Positions 31,901 to 38,086 of a DNA stretch of 47,912 bases are shown piece by piece. The stretch is taken from contig JAEDKA010000027.1 in assembly GCA_016296065.1 (NCBI GenBank), forward strand, positions 1 to 47,912. Reading direction: 5' to 3'. Below the pieces are notes generated by a model that saw nothing but the letters and a program-made list of their open reading frames with translations, had not been told where the DNA came from and made no database searches. The position numbers and the translations under genes are program-made. This DNA is from Kiritimatiellia bacterium (lineage in GTDB: Bacteria > Verrucomicrobiota > Kiritimatiellia > RFP12 > UBA1067). The first letter of the stretch is position 1, and every line of letters begins with the position of its first letter.

Positions 31901-33606
31901 CGCCCCTTCATCTTCCGCTTCGCCGCGAGCGCCTTCGAGAGCGACCATTCGGGGAACGCGAAGTCGAGGAAGCATATCTCGCCGTCCTGCGCGATCGGCA
32001 CAGTGAAGTCGAGGTCGCTCACGAAGAGGCCCCATCCGCACGGCGCGCCGGCGTCGAACGGACCAAACTCGAACTCGTCGCCGTCGAAGCGCTCGTTTCC
32101 GTTGAGGTCGTGCCATGCCATCAGCGTCGCCTCGTCGTGTTTGAAACGGTCGCCGCCCTTGTCCGGAAACGCCTTCGCGTACGCCTCGCCGATCGGCGCG
32201 CACGTGTGCTCGCGTCCGATCATGTGCGAGTAGAATCCGGGCGAGCCGAACATCGCGAGCGGCTTGAGGCGCATCTCGGAATCGAGGTACTCCCAAATCA
32301 TAGTGACGCCGTCGTTGCCTATGACGTAGGTCTTTCCGCCGCGGCGCGCGAAGCGGTAGGTGCGCGAGCAGCGCGGCGGGACGTCGTACCTTTCGCCCTG
32401 CGGAATCGTCTCGTTGAAGAGCAGCGCGATCGGCTCGTCGATACCCTTCTCGGGATCGTAGCGCCACTCGGTGTCGTGCGCGATCCAGCGCGTCGCGTCC
32501 TCCTCGTCCATGCCGACTCCGGGCGAACCGTACTTCTCGCTGCCGACCTTCTCGTATTCGCACTCGCCCGTCTCGGCGTTCCAGCGCGAGACGCGCTTGG
32601 GGTTGTAGCGGCTCTCGGCGATCCAGAGCGACCCTTTCGAGTCGAAGGCGAGCGCCGTCGGATTGACGAGCCTGTTTTTCCTCCACGCGCCGGCGTAGCC
32701 GTTTCCGTGTTCGCCGATGATGCGCGTCTCGCGTCCGGACGAGCGCTCGTACACATGCACCACGCTGTCGCCCTCCTCAAGCGCGAAGAGCTCGCCTCCC
32801 TTGACCGCTATCGCGGTCTGGCGATCGTGGAGCGGATGCACGAGCGCGTCGCCGTCGGTGCAGAGAGGGCCGGCGAACGGACGCTCGATGCGCTCGCCCG
32901 TGAAGACGAGGCGAGCGCGGTCCGGAAGGTCCTCGAGCGTATACACGTCGACGGTCCGCGATAGCGCGTTGGAGAGATATACCTTTCCGCCGATGCGCGC
33001 GGCTCCCTTGAGCGACGTCTTCGGCGCTCCGGAGATCTCGGCGTGGCGACGCGCGTTGCGGAGGAGTCCGTAGCAGTGGAGCTCGAGGTCGTTTCCGTCG
33101 CGCTCGCGCACGGAATAGAGCCAGTCGTTCGTGCCGGCAAGGTAGAAGCACGCCTTGTTGCCGAGGTTCCATCCGTCGCCGTATCCGTTGAGCAGCTTCC
33201 CCTCGTGCGAAAGGACGAGCGTGGAGTTCCCTCCCTCGGTGAAGAGAGCCGCTGCGACCATCGTGTCGCCGGCGGGCGCGAGCATGGTGCAGGGGAGGTG
33301 GTTCGGACCGAACCCGGAGAACATCTTCTCCCCGCCCGCGGCAAATGTGCCGCGGAAGTCGTAGCCGATGCCGGGATGTGCGACGACGCGGACGGTGTAC
33401 TTGCCGCCTGCCGCGCCGGAACCGTCCTCCGCGCGTCCGTCCCATTCGACGGTGTGGCGTCCTTTCTTGTACTCAATCCCGTTGACGAGGTTGCGCACGC
33501 GGCGTCCGTCAGGACCGTCAAGCGCGACCGTGGCCTTGCCGTCGAACGGCATATCGAAGGCGACCTGAACCGAGGCCGCCAAGAGCATAGCTATCGCGGA
33601 ATTCAT
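28951..33606 (-). CDS. Giant secreted FlgD-Ig / beta-propeller protein
   Basis: A 1551-residue exported protein. The N terminus has a short signal-like stretch, followed by a FlgD-type Ig module (about 18-75: VALDGPDGRRVRNL then HTVEWDGRAEDGSG...GKYTVRV). Next come long NHL/YWTD-like propeller repeats (VNPTALAFDSKGSLWIAES), a central jelly-roll of the CBM9/DOMON kind near 770-920, and a second propeller to the end. Similar architecture is common in Lentisphaerae and Planctomycetes, but no catalytic centre is recognisable; glycan binding or surface scaffolding is likely. Two palindrome types are translated within it (RGTFAA at 85-90 and two GTVP segments near 1466-1480). A typical ribosome site AAGGGGAG precedes the ATG. 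Confidence 0.75.
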   Translation of the reverse strand: MNSAIAMLLAASVQVAFDMPFDGKATVALDGPDGRRVRNLVNGIEYKKGRHTVEWDGRAEDGSGAAGGKYTVRVVAHPGIGYDFRGTFAAGGEKMFSGFGPNHLPCTMLAPAGDTMVAAALFTEGGNSTLVLSHEGKLLNGYGDGWNLGNKACFYLAGTNDWLYSVRERDGNDLELHCYGLLRNARRHAEISGAPKTSLKGAARIGGKVYLSNALSRTVDVYTLEDLPDRARLVFTGERIERPFAGPLCTDGDALVHPLHDRQTAIAVKGGELFALEEGDSVVHVYERSSGRETRIIGEHGNGYAGAWRKNRLVNPTALAFDSKGSLWIAESRYNPKRVSRWNAETGECEYEKVGSEKYGSPGVGMDEEDATRWIAHDTEWRYDPEKGIDEPIALLFNETIPQGERYDVPPRCSRTYRFARRGGKTYVIGNDGVTMIWEYLDSEMRLKPLAMFGSPGFYSHMIGREHTCAPIGEAYAKAFPDKGGDRFKHDEATLMAWHDLNGNERFDGDEFEFGPFDAGAPCGWGLFVSDLDFTVPIAQDGEICFLDFAFPEWSLSKALAAKRKMKGRLPTGAAVPGRTENYCTRDGRFIYPTQSPFMMAFLPDGTLDWYIKNPHANVHGSHDAPMPRPGELQGALFSLGSVPGGENGEYEVFALKNNHGRIFFLTTDGIYLDEIFSDCRVAAANDETYIGGESFGGSFQWDRKGRRAILTSGGGGYRWYEITNLSKIRESRYEREFSAEELVAAQEANPVVAAGKAGRASLAVPDAKGPAEVAHWQFGAWHVRIAACRDAGRLRLEYTVWEPSPWVNNGTDPYLMFKTGDAVDFQYLDEGGKPCRLMVFPPDKAILYRHEAKGTPHDFASPWRTHTVGDVSFPTDLDVKVRKGGGDYTVSFLAPGDFSAARELRCDFGVIFGDRDGTVNLSRSYWSNKDTGLVNDVPGEIIPAPEKWGTARFGSAQAEADDAPKAPAAVESAKLARVDSSVNPFALERAPDGRGYHGEYYAAGPVYDWKKGVLYASAGRGKVVAMTLEGKPVASWNLPGARTFDRFDSMAIDEATGDVFVLAGGLAAQDPRRNEEAAGRLYRIRSGAADGELIAEKVCAISQKVKDGRLACMTPRSTMEWISCADGSRTPITETPVRNGSSYPCMIDFAPDGTLISFVEHRNYYQYRDGEPVMMRSPFGDREICMTRGSVVGDEFWALNGETIKRYDARTMKPAPGVVYGGASGYVIAHVLMDSGMHAVGICAVPNGLYAVLSKVDSAVYLMRYDAGSWTLVPEKRLGGVHDLPNFALDDDGFFAADSLVWGWDAKSNDPTSASLVRMPVRATVALPDGKALHVTETHGRHVEFRHGKFSDAELVLDYGRDFKDYPEPDDGHGQKWDQYHPVAAFAVPEAERRSLVLAMRADGVVKTYLVDRDGHPVGEGTSWCGESALPRPEGAEGDFTSLAPLADGRFAAQIGGKGYVYSKSTGTVPVWKCEGTVPELDGDGLDAHGSVVAVVRSEKGQLVLYACEGAGFRKLDETDGLVTPSAVRVRGNRVVVWEKSIGRISRYTF
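29167..29206. repeat. Two GGGGACAGTCCCC palindromes in the giant gene
   Basis: Identical 13-bp palindromes at 29167-29179 and 29194-29206, spaced 27 bp (nine codons). Each is read as Gly-Thr-Val-Pro. Confidence 0.85.
33337..33354. repeat. 18-bp CGCGGC palindrome in the giant gene
   Basis: CGCGGCAAATGTGCCGCG, identical to the copy at 41290-41307. Read on the minus strand as Arg-Gly-Thr-Phe-Ala-Ala. Confidence 0.8.
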
Positions 33607-33630
33607 TATCTCCCCTTTCCTTATATTTGT

Positions 33631-33639
33631 ATTCTACCA
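33631..33639 (-). promoter_or_regulatory. Promoter of the giant gene
   Basis: Minus-strand TGGTAGAAT (33639-33631), 24 nt before ATG 33606, with a strong ribosome binding site in the leader. Confidence 0.55.
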
Positions 33640-33855
33640 TATTTTACCCAGCAATGGCAAATCGGGCAAGTGTCGGGCTTCGAAGACTTCGCCACGCGCA
33701 TTGGTGAGCGTTACACCCTGGGCGCCTATGCGCCCGACGATGCTTGTTGGCGGCAAATAGACGTAGTAGGTGCGCTCGCATTCGATGACGATACGACGCC
33801 GCCTATTTTCGCGCCTCCTCGCAGTCGCGTGCGATCTGCGCCTTGAGCGCTTCAA
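33634..33855 (-). CDS. Doubtful small ORF downstream of ribF
   Basis: An open frame overlapping the ribF end. The part beyond ribF (ECERTYYVYLPPTSIVG, TLTNARGEVFEARHL, PDLPLLGKIW) has a protein-like look, and AGGAGG lies in the ribF tail. Its only in-frame starts are TTG codons, one inside ribF and one at YLPP. No family is recognised. It could be a real small gene with an unusual start or chance. Confidence 0.25.
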   Translation of the reverse strand: MKRSRRRSHATARRRENRRRRIVIECERTYYVYLPPTSIVGRIGAQGVTLTNARGEVFEARHLPDLPLLGKIW

Positions 33856-34642
33856 AAGAGTCGAACTTCATCTCCGGGCGCAGGAAACGGAGGAATTCGA
33901 CTGTGATTCCCGAATCGGCGCTTCCGCCGCGGGATTTGTCCGCTCCAGCGGGCGGAAGCCCGAGGAAATGCGCCTCGAGGACTGGCTTCTCCCACGCCCT
34001 CTCGCCGAACGTCGGCGCGACGCCCCAGTTTACGACGGCGCGAGATCCGCAGATCTCCGCGGCATATGCGCCATGCGGAAGCCTTATCTGCAGCGAGTCG
34101 AGTCGGAGGTTCAGCGTGGGACAGCCGAGGCGGGTTCCCTCGCCTTTGCCGGAAAACGGTACGCCGGAGGCGGAGAACGGACGCCCCAGCATCGCGTTGG
34201 CGTCCTCGATCTCTCCGCGCTCGAGCGCGGCGCGTATGCGCGTCGACGAGACGCGCTCTCCGCCGTGGAACACGTACGGCGCGACGACGACGTCTATTCC
34301 GCGCGCGCGCAGGTACTCCGCGTCCCCCGCTCCGCCGCGTCCGAAGCGCCAGTTCGCGCCGCAGCGCACCGTCGTGCCCGGCGAGATGCCGGCGATGCGC
34401 AGGAACTCGTCGGGCTCCAGCCGCGCGAATTCCGGAGTGAAGTCGAACGCGCGCACTTCGTCCGCGCCGCACGCCCTTATGGCGGCGACGCGCGCGTCGA
34501 AGTCCATGAGAAGCCGCGGGGCGCGCTCCGGAGCGACGACCGAGAGCGGATGGTTCCGGAACGTCAGCGCGACGTCCGCGCCGGAGAGGATCGCGCGGTG
34601 TCCAAGATGGACGCCGTCGAAGAACCCGACAGCGACCGTCAT
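33803..34642 (-). CDS. ribF: Bifunctional riboflavin kinase / FAD synthetase
   Basis: A 279-residue RibF that converts riboflavin to FMN and FAD. The nucleotidyltransferase half opens with GFFDGVHLGHR and ends with the VSSTRIRAALERGEI motif. The kinase half begins at GRPFSASG and carries GEGTRLGCPTLNL (normally GRxLGFPTANL) and VNWGVAPTFG. It is somewhat shorter than the usual 305-315 residues, mostly at the N terminus. The ATG overlaps the truB stop as ATGA, in the common rbfA-truB-ribF order. Confidence 0.93.
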   Translation of the reverse strand: MTVAVGFFDGVHLGHRAILSGADVALTFRNHPLSVVAPERAPRLLMDFDARVAAIRACGADEVRAFDFTPEFARLEPDEFLRIAGISPGTTVRCGANWRFGRGGAGDAEYLRARGIDVVVAPYVFHGGERVSSTRIRAALERGEIEDANAMLGRPFSASGVPFSGKGEGTRLGCPTLNLRLDSLQIRLPHGAYAAEICGSRAVVNWGVAPTFGERAWEKPVLEAHFLGLPPAGADKSRGGSADSGITVEFLRFLRPEMKFDSFEALKAQIARDCEEARK

Positions 34643-35325
34643 CTCGAAAGCGCCTTCGAAATCGGCTGGACGAGCGCAGGGAAGTCCTCCGGCTCCGTCT
34701 CGAGCAGCCTGTCGAACGCAACCGCATCGTCTACGGAAAGCTTGCCGACCTTCGTGCGCCTCAGGGAGACGAGCGTCGCGCCGAGGTCCTGCGCGAGCGC
34801 GCGGACGATCACTCCCTTGGACGCGACGAGCGTGAAGTCGCTCGTGCCGCGCTCCGCGTCGTGCTCTGCGACGTCAAAGCGGTAGACGTGCGCGAGGAAC
34901 TGCGTGTGCTCGCCCGTGTCGGCCACCTCGTACTCGGCCGAGCCCTCGCGGCGGACGGAGCAGAAGCGCGGCTCGACCTGGAAGAGGTCGCCCTTGGCCT
35001 CGGACGGCTGCATCACGCGCGCGGGAAGCGGAACGGGGCGACCGTATCTGTCGCCTGTATCCGTCGTCTCGCCGAACCTGAGCGAACCGGACCACGAACG
35101 GTCCGCCCCCATCACGTCGGACGCGAACTTGTTCGCGTCGCCGAGGAGTATGACCAGAAGGCCGGTGGCCATCGCGTCGAGCGAGCCGCCGTGCCCCACC
35201 TTCACCAGGCCGAACTTGCGCTTCACCGTCTTCACGACCGTGGAGAACGCGATTCCGGCGGGCTTGTCGACAAGAAGGACCCCGTCGAGGTCCTCAAGCA
35301 TCTTTAGCTGCGTCAGGTTTGCCAT
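34639..35325 (-). CDS. truB: tRNA pseudouridine(55) synthase TruB
   Basis: A 228-residue TruB, which makes pseudouridine 55 in the T-loop of tRNAs. DGVLLVDKPAGIAFSTVV and GHGGSLDAMATGLLVI (catalytic Asp) are clear, as is GETTDTGDRYG. The family-conserved Lys-x-Tyr just before that last motif (active-site Tyr) reads Arg-Ser-Trp here. It is shorter than the usual 290-310 and lacks a PUA tail. The start may be 35325 or 35301; both overlap rbfA. Confidence 0.88.
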   Translation of the reverse strand: MANLTQLKMLEDLDGVLLVDKPAGIAFSTVVKTVKRKFGLVKVGHGGSLDAMATGLLVILLGDANKFASDVMGADRSWSGSLRFGETTDTGDRYGRPVPLPARVMQPSEAKGDLFQVEPRFCSVRREGSAEYEVADTGEHTQFLAHVYRFDVAEHDAERGTSDFTLVASKGVIVRALAQDLGATLVSLRRTKVGKLSVDDAVAFDRLLETEPEDFPALVQPISKALSR

Positions 35326-35668
35326 TTTCCAATCTGTCTATTATCGCAAGAACCTCGTCGCCCTTCTCGAGGGAGAGGTCGAGTTGGAACAGGAGCCGCG
35401 GCGTGAACTTGAGCCGGACCTCCCGGTTTATGATCTGCTGAAACCTCTTGGCGTTGTGCCTGAGGTGCTGGATCGCCGTCTCCTTGAGCGCATCGTCGCC
35501 AAAGACGGAAACCATGACGGTCGCGTCCCTCAGATCCCTGCCGCAGTGCACTTCCGTCACAGTGATGAGACCAGGTGCGACGGTATCGCCCTGCATCACG
35601 GTGAACATCGACTCCGCGATGACACGCTTGAGGAGGCTGTTGACCCTTTCTAATCTTTCTACTGACAT
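35294..35668 (-). CDS. rbfA: Ribosome-binding factor A
   Basis: A 124-residue RbfA, a KH-like 30S maturation factor. MSVERLERVNSLLKRVIAE and TVTEVHCGRDLRDATVMVSVFG, then RHNAKRFQQIINREVRLKFTPRLLFQLD, follow the family pattern. The start is ATG 35668 rather than the frame's 35695, because the -10 TGGTAAAAT ends seven nucleotides before it, predicting a leaderless mRNA. First gene of rbfA-truB-ribF. Confidence 0.92.
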   Translation of the reverse strand: MSVERLERVNSLLKRVIAESMFTVMQGDTVAPGLITVTEVHCGRDLRDATVMVSVFGDDALKETAIQHLRHNAKRFQQIINREVRLKFTPRLLFQLDLSLEKGDEVLAIIDRLENGKPDAAKDA

Positions 35669-35675
35669 GCCGAAC

Positions 35676-35684
35676 ATTTTACCA
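35676..35684 (-). promoter_or_regulatory. Leaderless promoter of rbfA-truB-ribF
   Basis: Minus-strand TGGTAAAAT (35684-35676), seven nucleotides before ATG 35668. No ribosome binding site. Confidence 0.65.
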
Positions 35685-35735
35685 TTTCCCGGCACACCTT
35701 TGCAAATCGGCGCGTTAGCCGGGAACGGCAGGGAA

Positions 35736-35811
35736 TGGTCGGACTTGCGGGGCTCGGACCCGCGACCCCCTCATTAAAAGTGAGATGCTCTACCAACTGA
35801 GCTAAAGTCCG
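35736..35811 (-). tRNA. trnK: tRNA-Lys (anticodon UUU)
   Basis: A 76-nt cloverleaf with encoded CCA (35738-35736). The acceptor CGGACTT pairs with AAGTCCG, with discriminator A. D arm GCTC-AGTTGGTAGA-GC. Anticodon loop CTTTTAA with anticodon TTT. T stem GCGGG/CCCGC. The T-loop is TCCGAGC, so position 55 is C instead of the near-universal U. Confidence 0.93.
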
Positions 35812-35821
35812 AGGTCAAATA

Positions 35822-35858
35822 CGCGGGATATTATATCATATCCCGCGCGCCTATACAA
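35822..35858 (-). promoter_or_regulatory. tRNA-Lys promoter embedded in a palindrome
   Basis: Minus strand: TTGTAT (35858-35853), 17-bp spacer, TGATATAAT (35838-35830). The -10 lies in the loop and arm of a perfect 9-bp inverted repeat CGCGGGATA/TATCCCGCG (35822-35830 and 35839-35847). Confidence 0.75.
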
Positions 35859-35872
35859 TCGCCAGCGGGAAG

Positions 35873-36940
35873 TTATTCAAGCGGGGCGAGGAGCTCGCAC
35901 TTCGAAACGCCGATCACCGAGGCGGGGACGGTGCAGCGCGCCTCGTCGGCGTCGCAGAGCCCCGTGTAGATGTCGACAAGTCCATCGTCGCGGAACACGA
36001 ACCCAGACGTGAAGACGCAGTCGTCGAGCGACGGGGCCTTGGGCTCGTTGCACGGATAGAAGCTGCGCGTCGCGACGATCTTCGGCTCCGTCGCCCTGAA
36101 GGCGGCAGGATCAAACACAAAGGCGGCGTTCATGTAGATCTGGCGCGGGATGCCGTTCGTCGCGGCAGGTCCGCTGCAGCTCAAGTGCGCAGCGACGAGT
36201 ATCCTGCCGTCCTTCATGGCGTAGCCCTGGTTGCACCCGCCCCACTCGTCCTTGCCGAAGAGGCCGGGGATGATCTCCGCGTTCTGCGCCTTCTCGGCGG
36301 TGAACTCGTCGAGGTTCTCAATCTCGAAATAGCCGACAACCGCCTCGGAGCCGTACTTCTTGCGGACGTCCTCGCCGCGCGGACGCGAGAAGACGCCGAT
36401 CCTGCCGTTCTTGAGCTCCACCATGCGGATGTCCTTCATCTGGTCGGGGCCGTCCGCGAAGTGCCTGAGCGACAGAGGATCCTTTCCGCGGAAGAAACGC
36501 CCGATGTAGGTGAGGAACTTGCCTTGCGCGTCGCGCTTGATGAACGTTCCGCCGACGATCAGCTCGCCCTTGACGATCTGCACGTAGGGATCCTCGAGCT
36601 CAAGCTCGTTGAAGCGCTCGTCGCGCGTCCACTCGTCCTTGGCCGTCTCGCGGAAAAGCGCGATGTGCGACGCGACCCACTTCTCGTGCTTCTCGACGCG
36701 TCCGAAGATGTAGCGTCCGCCGTCGAAGCGGAATGGTACCGAGCAGTTGTACACGTCCCATCCCTCGGTTCCCTTGAAGACAAGCTTCGCGGACTCGAGA
36801 GGCTTCTGGGCCGAAAGCTCGAACGCAGACTTCGCCTCGAGCATCCTTGAAGGACGCACGCCCAGCGAAGCGCAACCTGCGACGACAATTCCCGCGACAA
36901 GCGCCGCGGCCGACATGACGATGATATTGTTAGTTTTCAC
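35873..36940 (-). CDS. DUF1861 lipoprotein (five-bladed propeller, GH130-like)
   Basis: A 355-residue protein with a lipobox (VVAGC) after a short hydrophobic leader. The mature part matches DUF1861: LVFKGTEGWDVYNCSVPF, VASHIALFRE, LEDPYVQIVKGELIVGG, GPDQMKDIRMVELKNGRIGVFSRP, DEWGGCNQGYAMKDGRILV, AFVFDPAAF and a late DDCVFTSGFV. This family shares the five-bladed fold of GH43/GH130 enzymes and is often near mannan-degrading genes. Enzyme activity is not established. The start is GTG 36940, placed exactly seven nucleotides after a TGGTATAAT box; upstream in-frame codons would fall inside the promoter. Confidence 0.85.
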   Translation of the reverse strand: MKTNNIIVMSAAALVAGIVVAGCASLGVRPSRMLEAKSAFELSAQKPLESAKLVFKGTEGWDVYNCSVPFRFDGGRYIFGRVEKHEKWVASHIALFRETAKDEWTRDERFNELELEDPYVQIVKGELIVGGTFIKRDAQGKFLTYIGRFFRGKDPLSLRHFADGPDQMKDIRMVELKNGRIGVFSRPRGEDVRKKYGSEAVVGYFEIENLDEFTAEKAQNAEIIPGLFGKDEWGGCNQGYAMKDGRILVAAHLSCSGPAATNGIPRQIYMNAAFVFDPAAFRATEPKIVATRSFYPCNEPKAPSLDDCVFTSGFVFRDDGLVDIYTGLCDADEARCTVPASVIGVSKCELLAPLE

Positions 36941-36947
36941 ATCGGCA

Positions 36948-36956
36948 ATTATACCA
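36948..36956 (-). promoter_or_regulatory. Leaderless promoter of the DUF1861 gene
   Basis: Minus-strand TGGTATAAT (36956-36948), seven nucleotides before GTG 36940. Confidence 0.7.
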
Positions 36957-36996
36957 CAGCCAGGCCCCGCCGCGCAAGCGAACGCCGTCTGTTTTG

Positions 36997-37023
36997 CAAA
37001 AAAATATTCGTCGCAAACGCGAC
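36997..37023 (-). terminator. Intrinsic terminator after the ACP gene
   Basis: Minus strand: stem GTCGC-GTTT-GCGAC (37023-37010), then GAATA and seven T (37003-36997). It lies a few bases past the ACP stop (37029). Confidence 0.65.
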
Positions 37024-37028
37024 AATGG

Positions 37029-37391
37029 TCACACAAGGAAGTCCCGCAGGGTCTTCATCGAGGGAATGCGCTCCAGCGGATACCTCACGCCGAACTCGCG
37101 CTCCGTCTCCATCACGAGCCGGAGGTGGTTGACGCTGTCCCATCCAGGAATCGACTCGTATTCCGTCGCCTCGTCGATCTCGCAGCGCGCGACGCCGAAC
37201 ACGCGCGCCGCGAGCGCGAAGAACGCCTCGCGGTCAATGGCGGGCTGGGGAGCGGCTGACTTGGGAGTGTGAGACAAGTGGGGGAAGTGAGACGAGTGCG
37301 ACAAAGCCACCTCACTAGTCTCACCTCTCCCACTAGCCTCACTTCTCCCACTAGTCCCACTCACTGGTCCCACTCCTCTCACTGGTCCCAC
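37029..37391 (-). CDS. Acyl carrier protein with repeat-encoded N-terminal extension
   Basis: The last 75 residues are an acyl carrier protein: FFALAARVFGV, IPGWDSVNHLRLVMETEREFG with the phosphopantetheine Ser in GWDSVNHL, then IPSMKTLRDFL. It is a stand-alone carrier of the type used in specialised acyl transfer or polysaccharide modification. The 45 or so residues before it (GPVRGVGPVSGTSGR onward) are encoded by a 9-bp GTG-rich array. Several in-frame GTG codons could start translation, so the true N terminus is uncertain. The frame overlaps the four-helix-bundle gene end by 13 bp. Confidence 0.75.
   Translation of the reverse strand: MGPVRGVGPVSGTSGRSEASGRGETSEVALSHSSHFPHLSHTPKSAAPQPAIDREAFFALAARVFGVARCEIDEATEYESIPGWDSVNHLRLVMETEREFGVRYPLERIPSMKTLRDFLV
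37269..37391. repeat. Facing arrays of 9-bp GTG units
   Basis: Plus strand: GTGAGACAA, GTGGGGGAA, GTGAGACGA, GTGCGACAA (37269-37304). On the opposite strand there are about eight similar units (GTGGGACCA, GTGAGAGGA, GTGGGAGAA, GTGAGACTA and others) from 37391 down to 37309. The two blocks are roughly complementary and could fold as one long imperfect hairpin. Confidence 0.75.
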
Positions 37392-38068
37392 CCCTTCCTG
37401 CGTTTGATGCTCGCCACCGCTGAAGCGAGCCTGCGGCGGACTTCCGCCGCCCGCGCTTCAAGTTCTTCGACTGTGCCAGCACCTTCGAGCCGACTGTAGA
37501 TCGACTTATCCCAGTCCTGTCCGCGGACAGCCGACCTTGCCGCATGCATTCTCTCGCGTATGCCGCCGAACTGCCTGAATTCCGATTCCTGCCGCTCGAG
37601 CATGCCGTTGAGAAGCGACTGGGTCTGGCGGATGATCGTCATCTGGAGGTTGCAGATCGTTTCCGCAGGGCGAGACTCGAATATAGGCTGCCAGAAATCC
37701 CAGTCCGGGTGGTCGATGGCCATTTTGCGCGCTGCGGCATACTTCTCGTCATCACGCGGCCAGCGCAGGCGCTTGTTGGATTTAAGGTAGTCCTCGTAGT
37801 CCTCGAAGAGTTCATCAAGCGAAGCCTTTGCGACATTGGTGAGCTTGATCTCGGTTTCCTTTGAAGTCGCGGCAGCGGCACTTCCCTCGGCTATGTTCTG
37901 CTTGCAGCTGCGGGCAGCCTGCGTCATCTGATCAACAGTGCGGTCGCCGAATTCGGGAAGGAACCGCCTGCAGAACACTACCGTGCCCTGGTAAATCGTG
38001 TCGCTTTTCCTGTACACGATCAGCTTGCGGTATCCACCGTGCGGCAGTATTATCCTCGGTTCAGGCAT
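37379..38068 (-). CDS. Four helix bundle (suffix-domain) protein
   Basis: A protein of about 229 residues. The first part is a four helix bundle of the 23S rRNA intervening-sequence/S23 type (FGDRTVDQMTQAARSCKQNIAEG, then LTNVAKASLDELFEDYEDYL). The second matches the four helix bundle suffix domain (RPAETICNLQMTIIRQTQSLL, FRQFGGIRERM). A Glu/Arg-rich C-terminal helix ends at KGWDQ. Such proteins are widespread in Bacteroidota and PVC genomes without known function and are thought to be adaptors. The ATG at 38068 is preferred over GTG 38080; neither has a strong ribosome site. Confidence 0.8.
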   Translation of the reverse strand: MPEPRIILPHGGYRKLIVYRKSDTIYQGTVVFCRRFLPEFGDRTVDQMTQAARSCKQNIAEGSAAAATSKETEIKLTNVAKASLDELFEDYEDYLKSNKRLRWPRDDEKYAAARKMAIDHPDWDFWQPIFESRPAETICNLQMTIIRQTQSLLNGMLERQESEFRQFGGIRERMHAARSAVRGQDWDKSIYSRLEGAGTVEELEARAAEVRRRLASAVASIKRRKGWDQ

Positions 38069-38086
38069 GGCTCGTCGCACTGCTTC

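Noticed and set aside
37269..37391. Possible CRISPR array
   Set aside because: Units are 9 bp, degenerate, with no spacers and with opposite orientation in the two halves; no cas genes.
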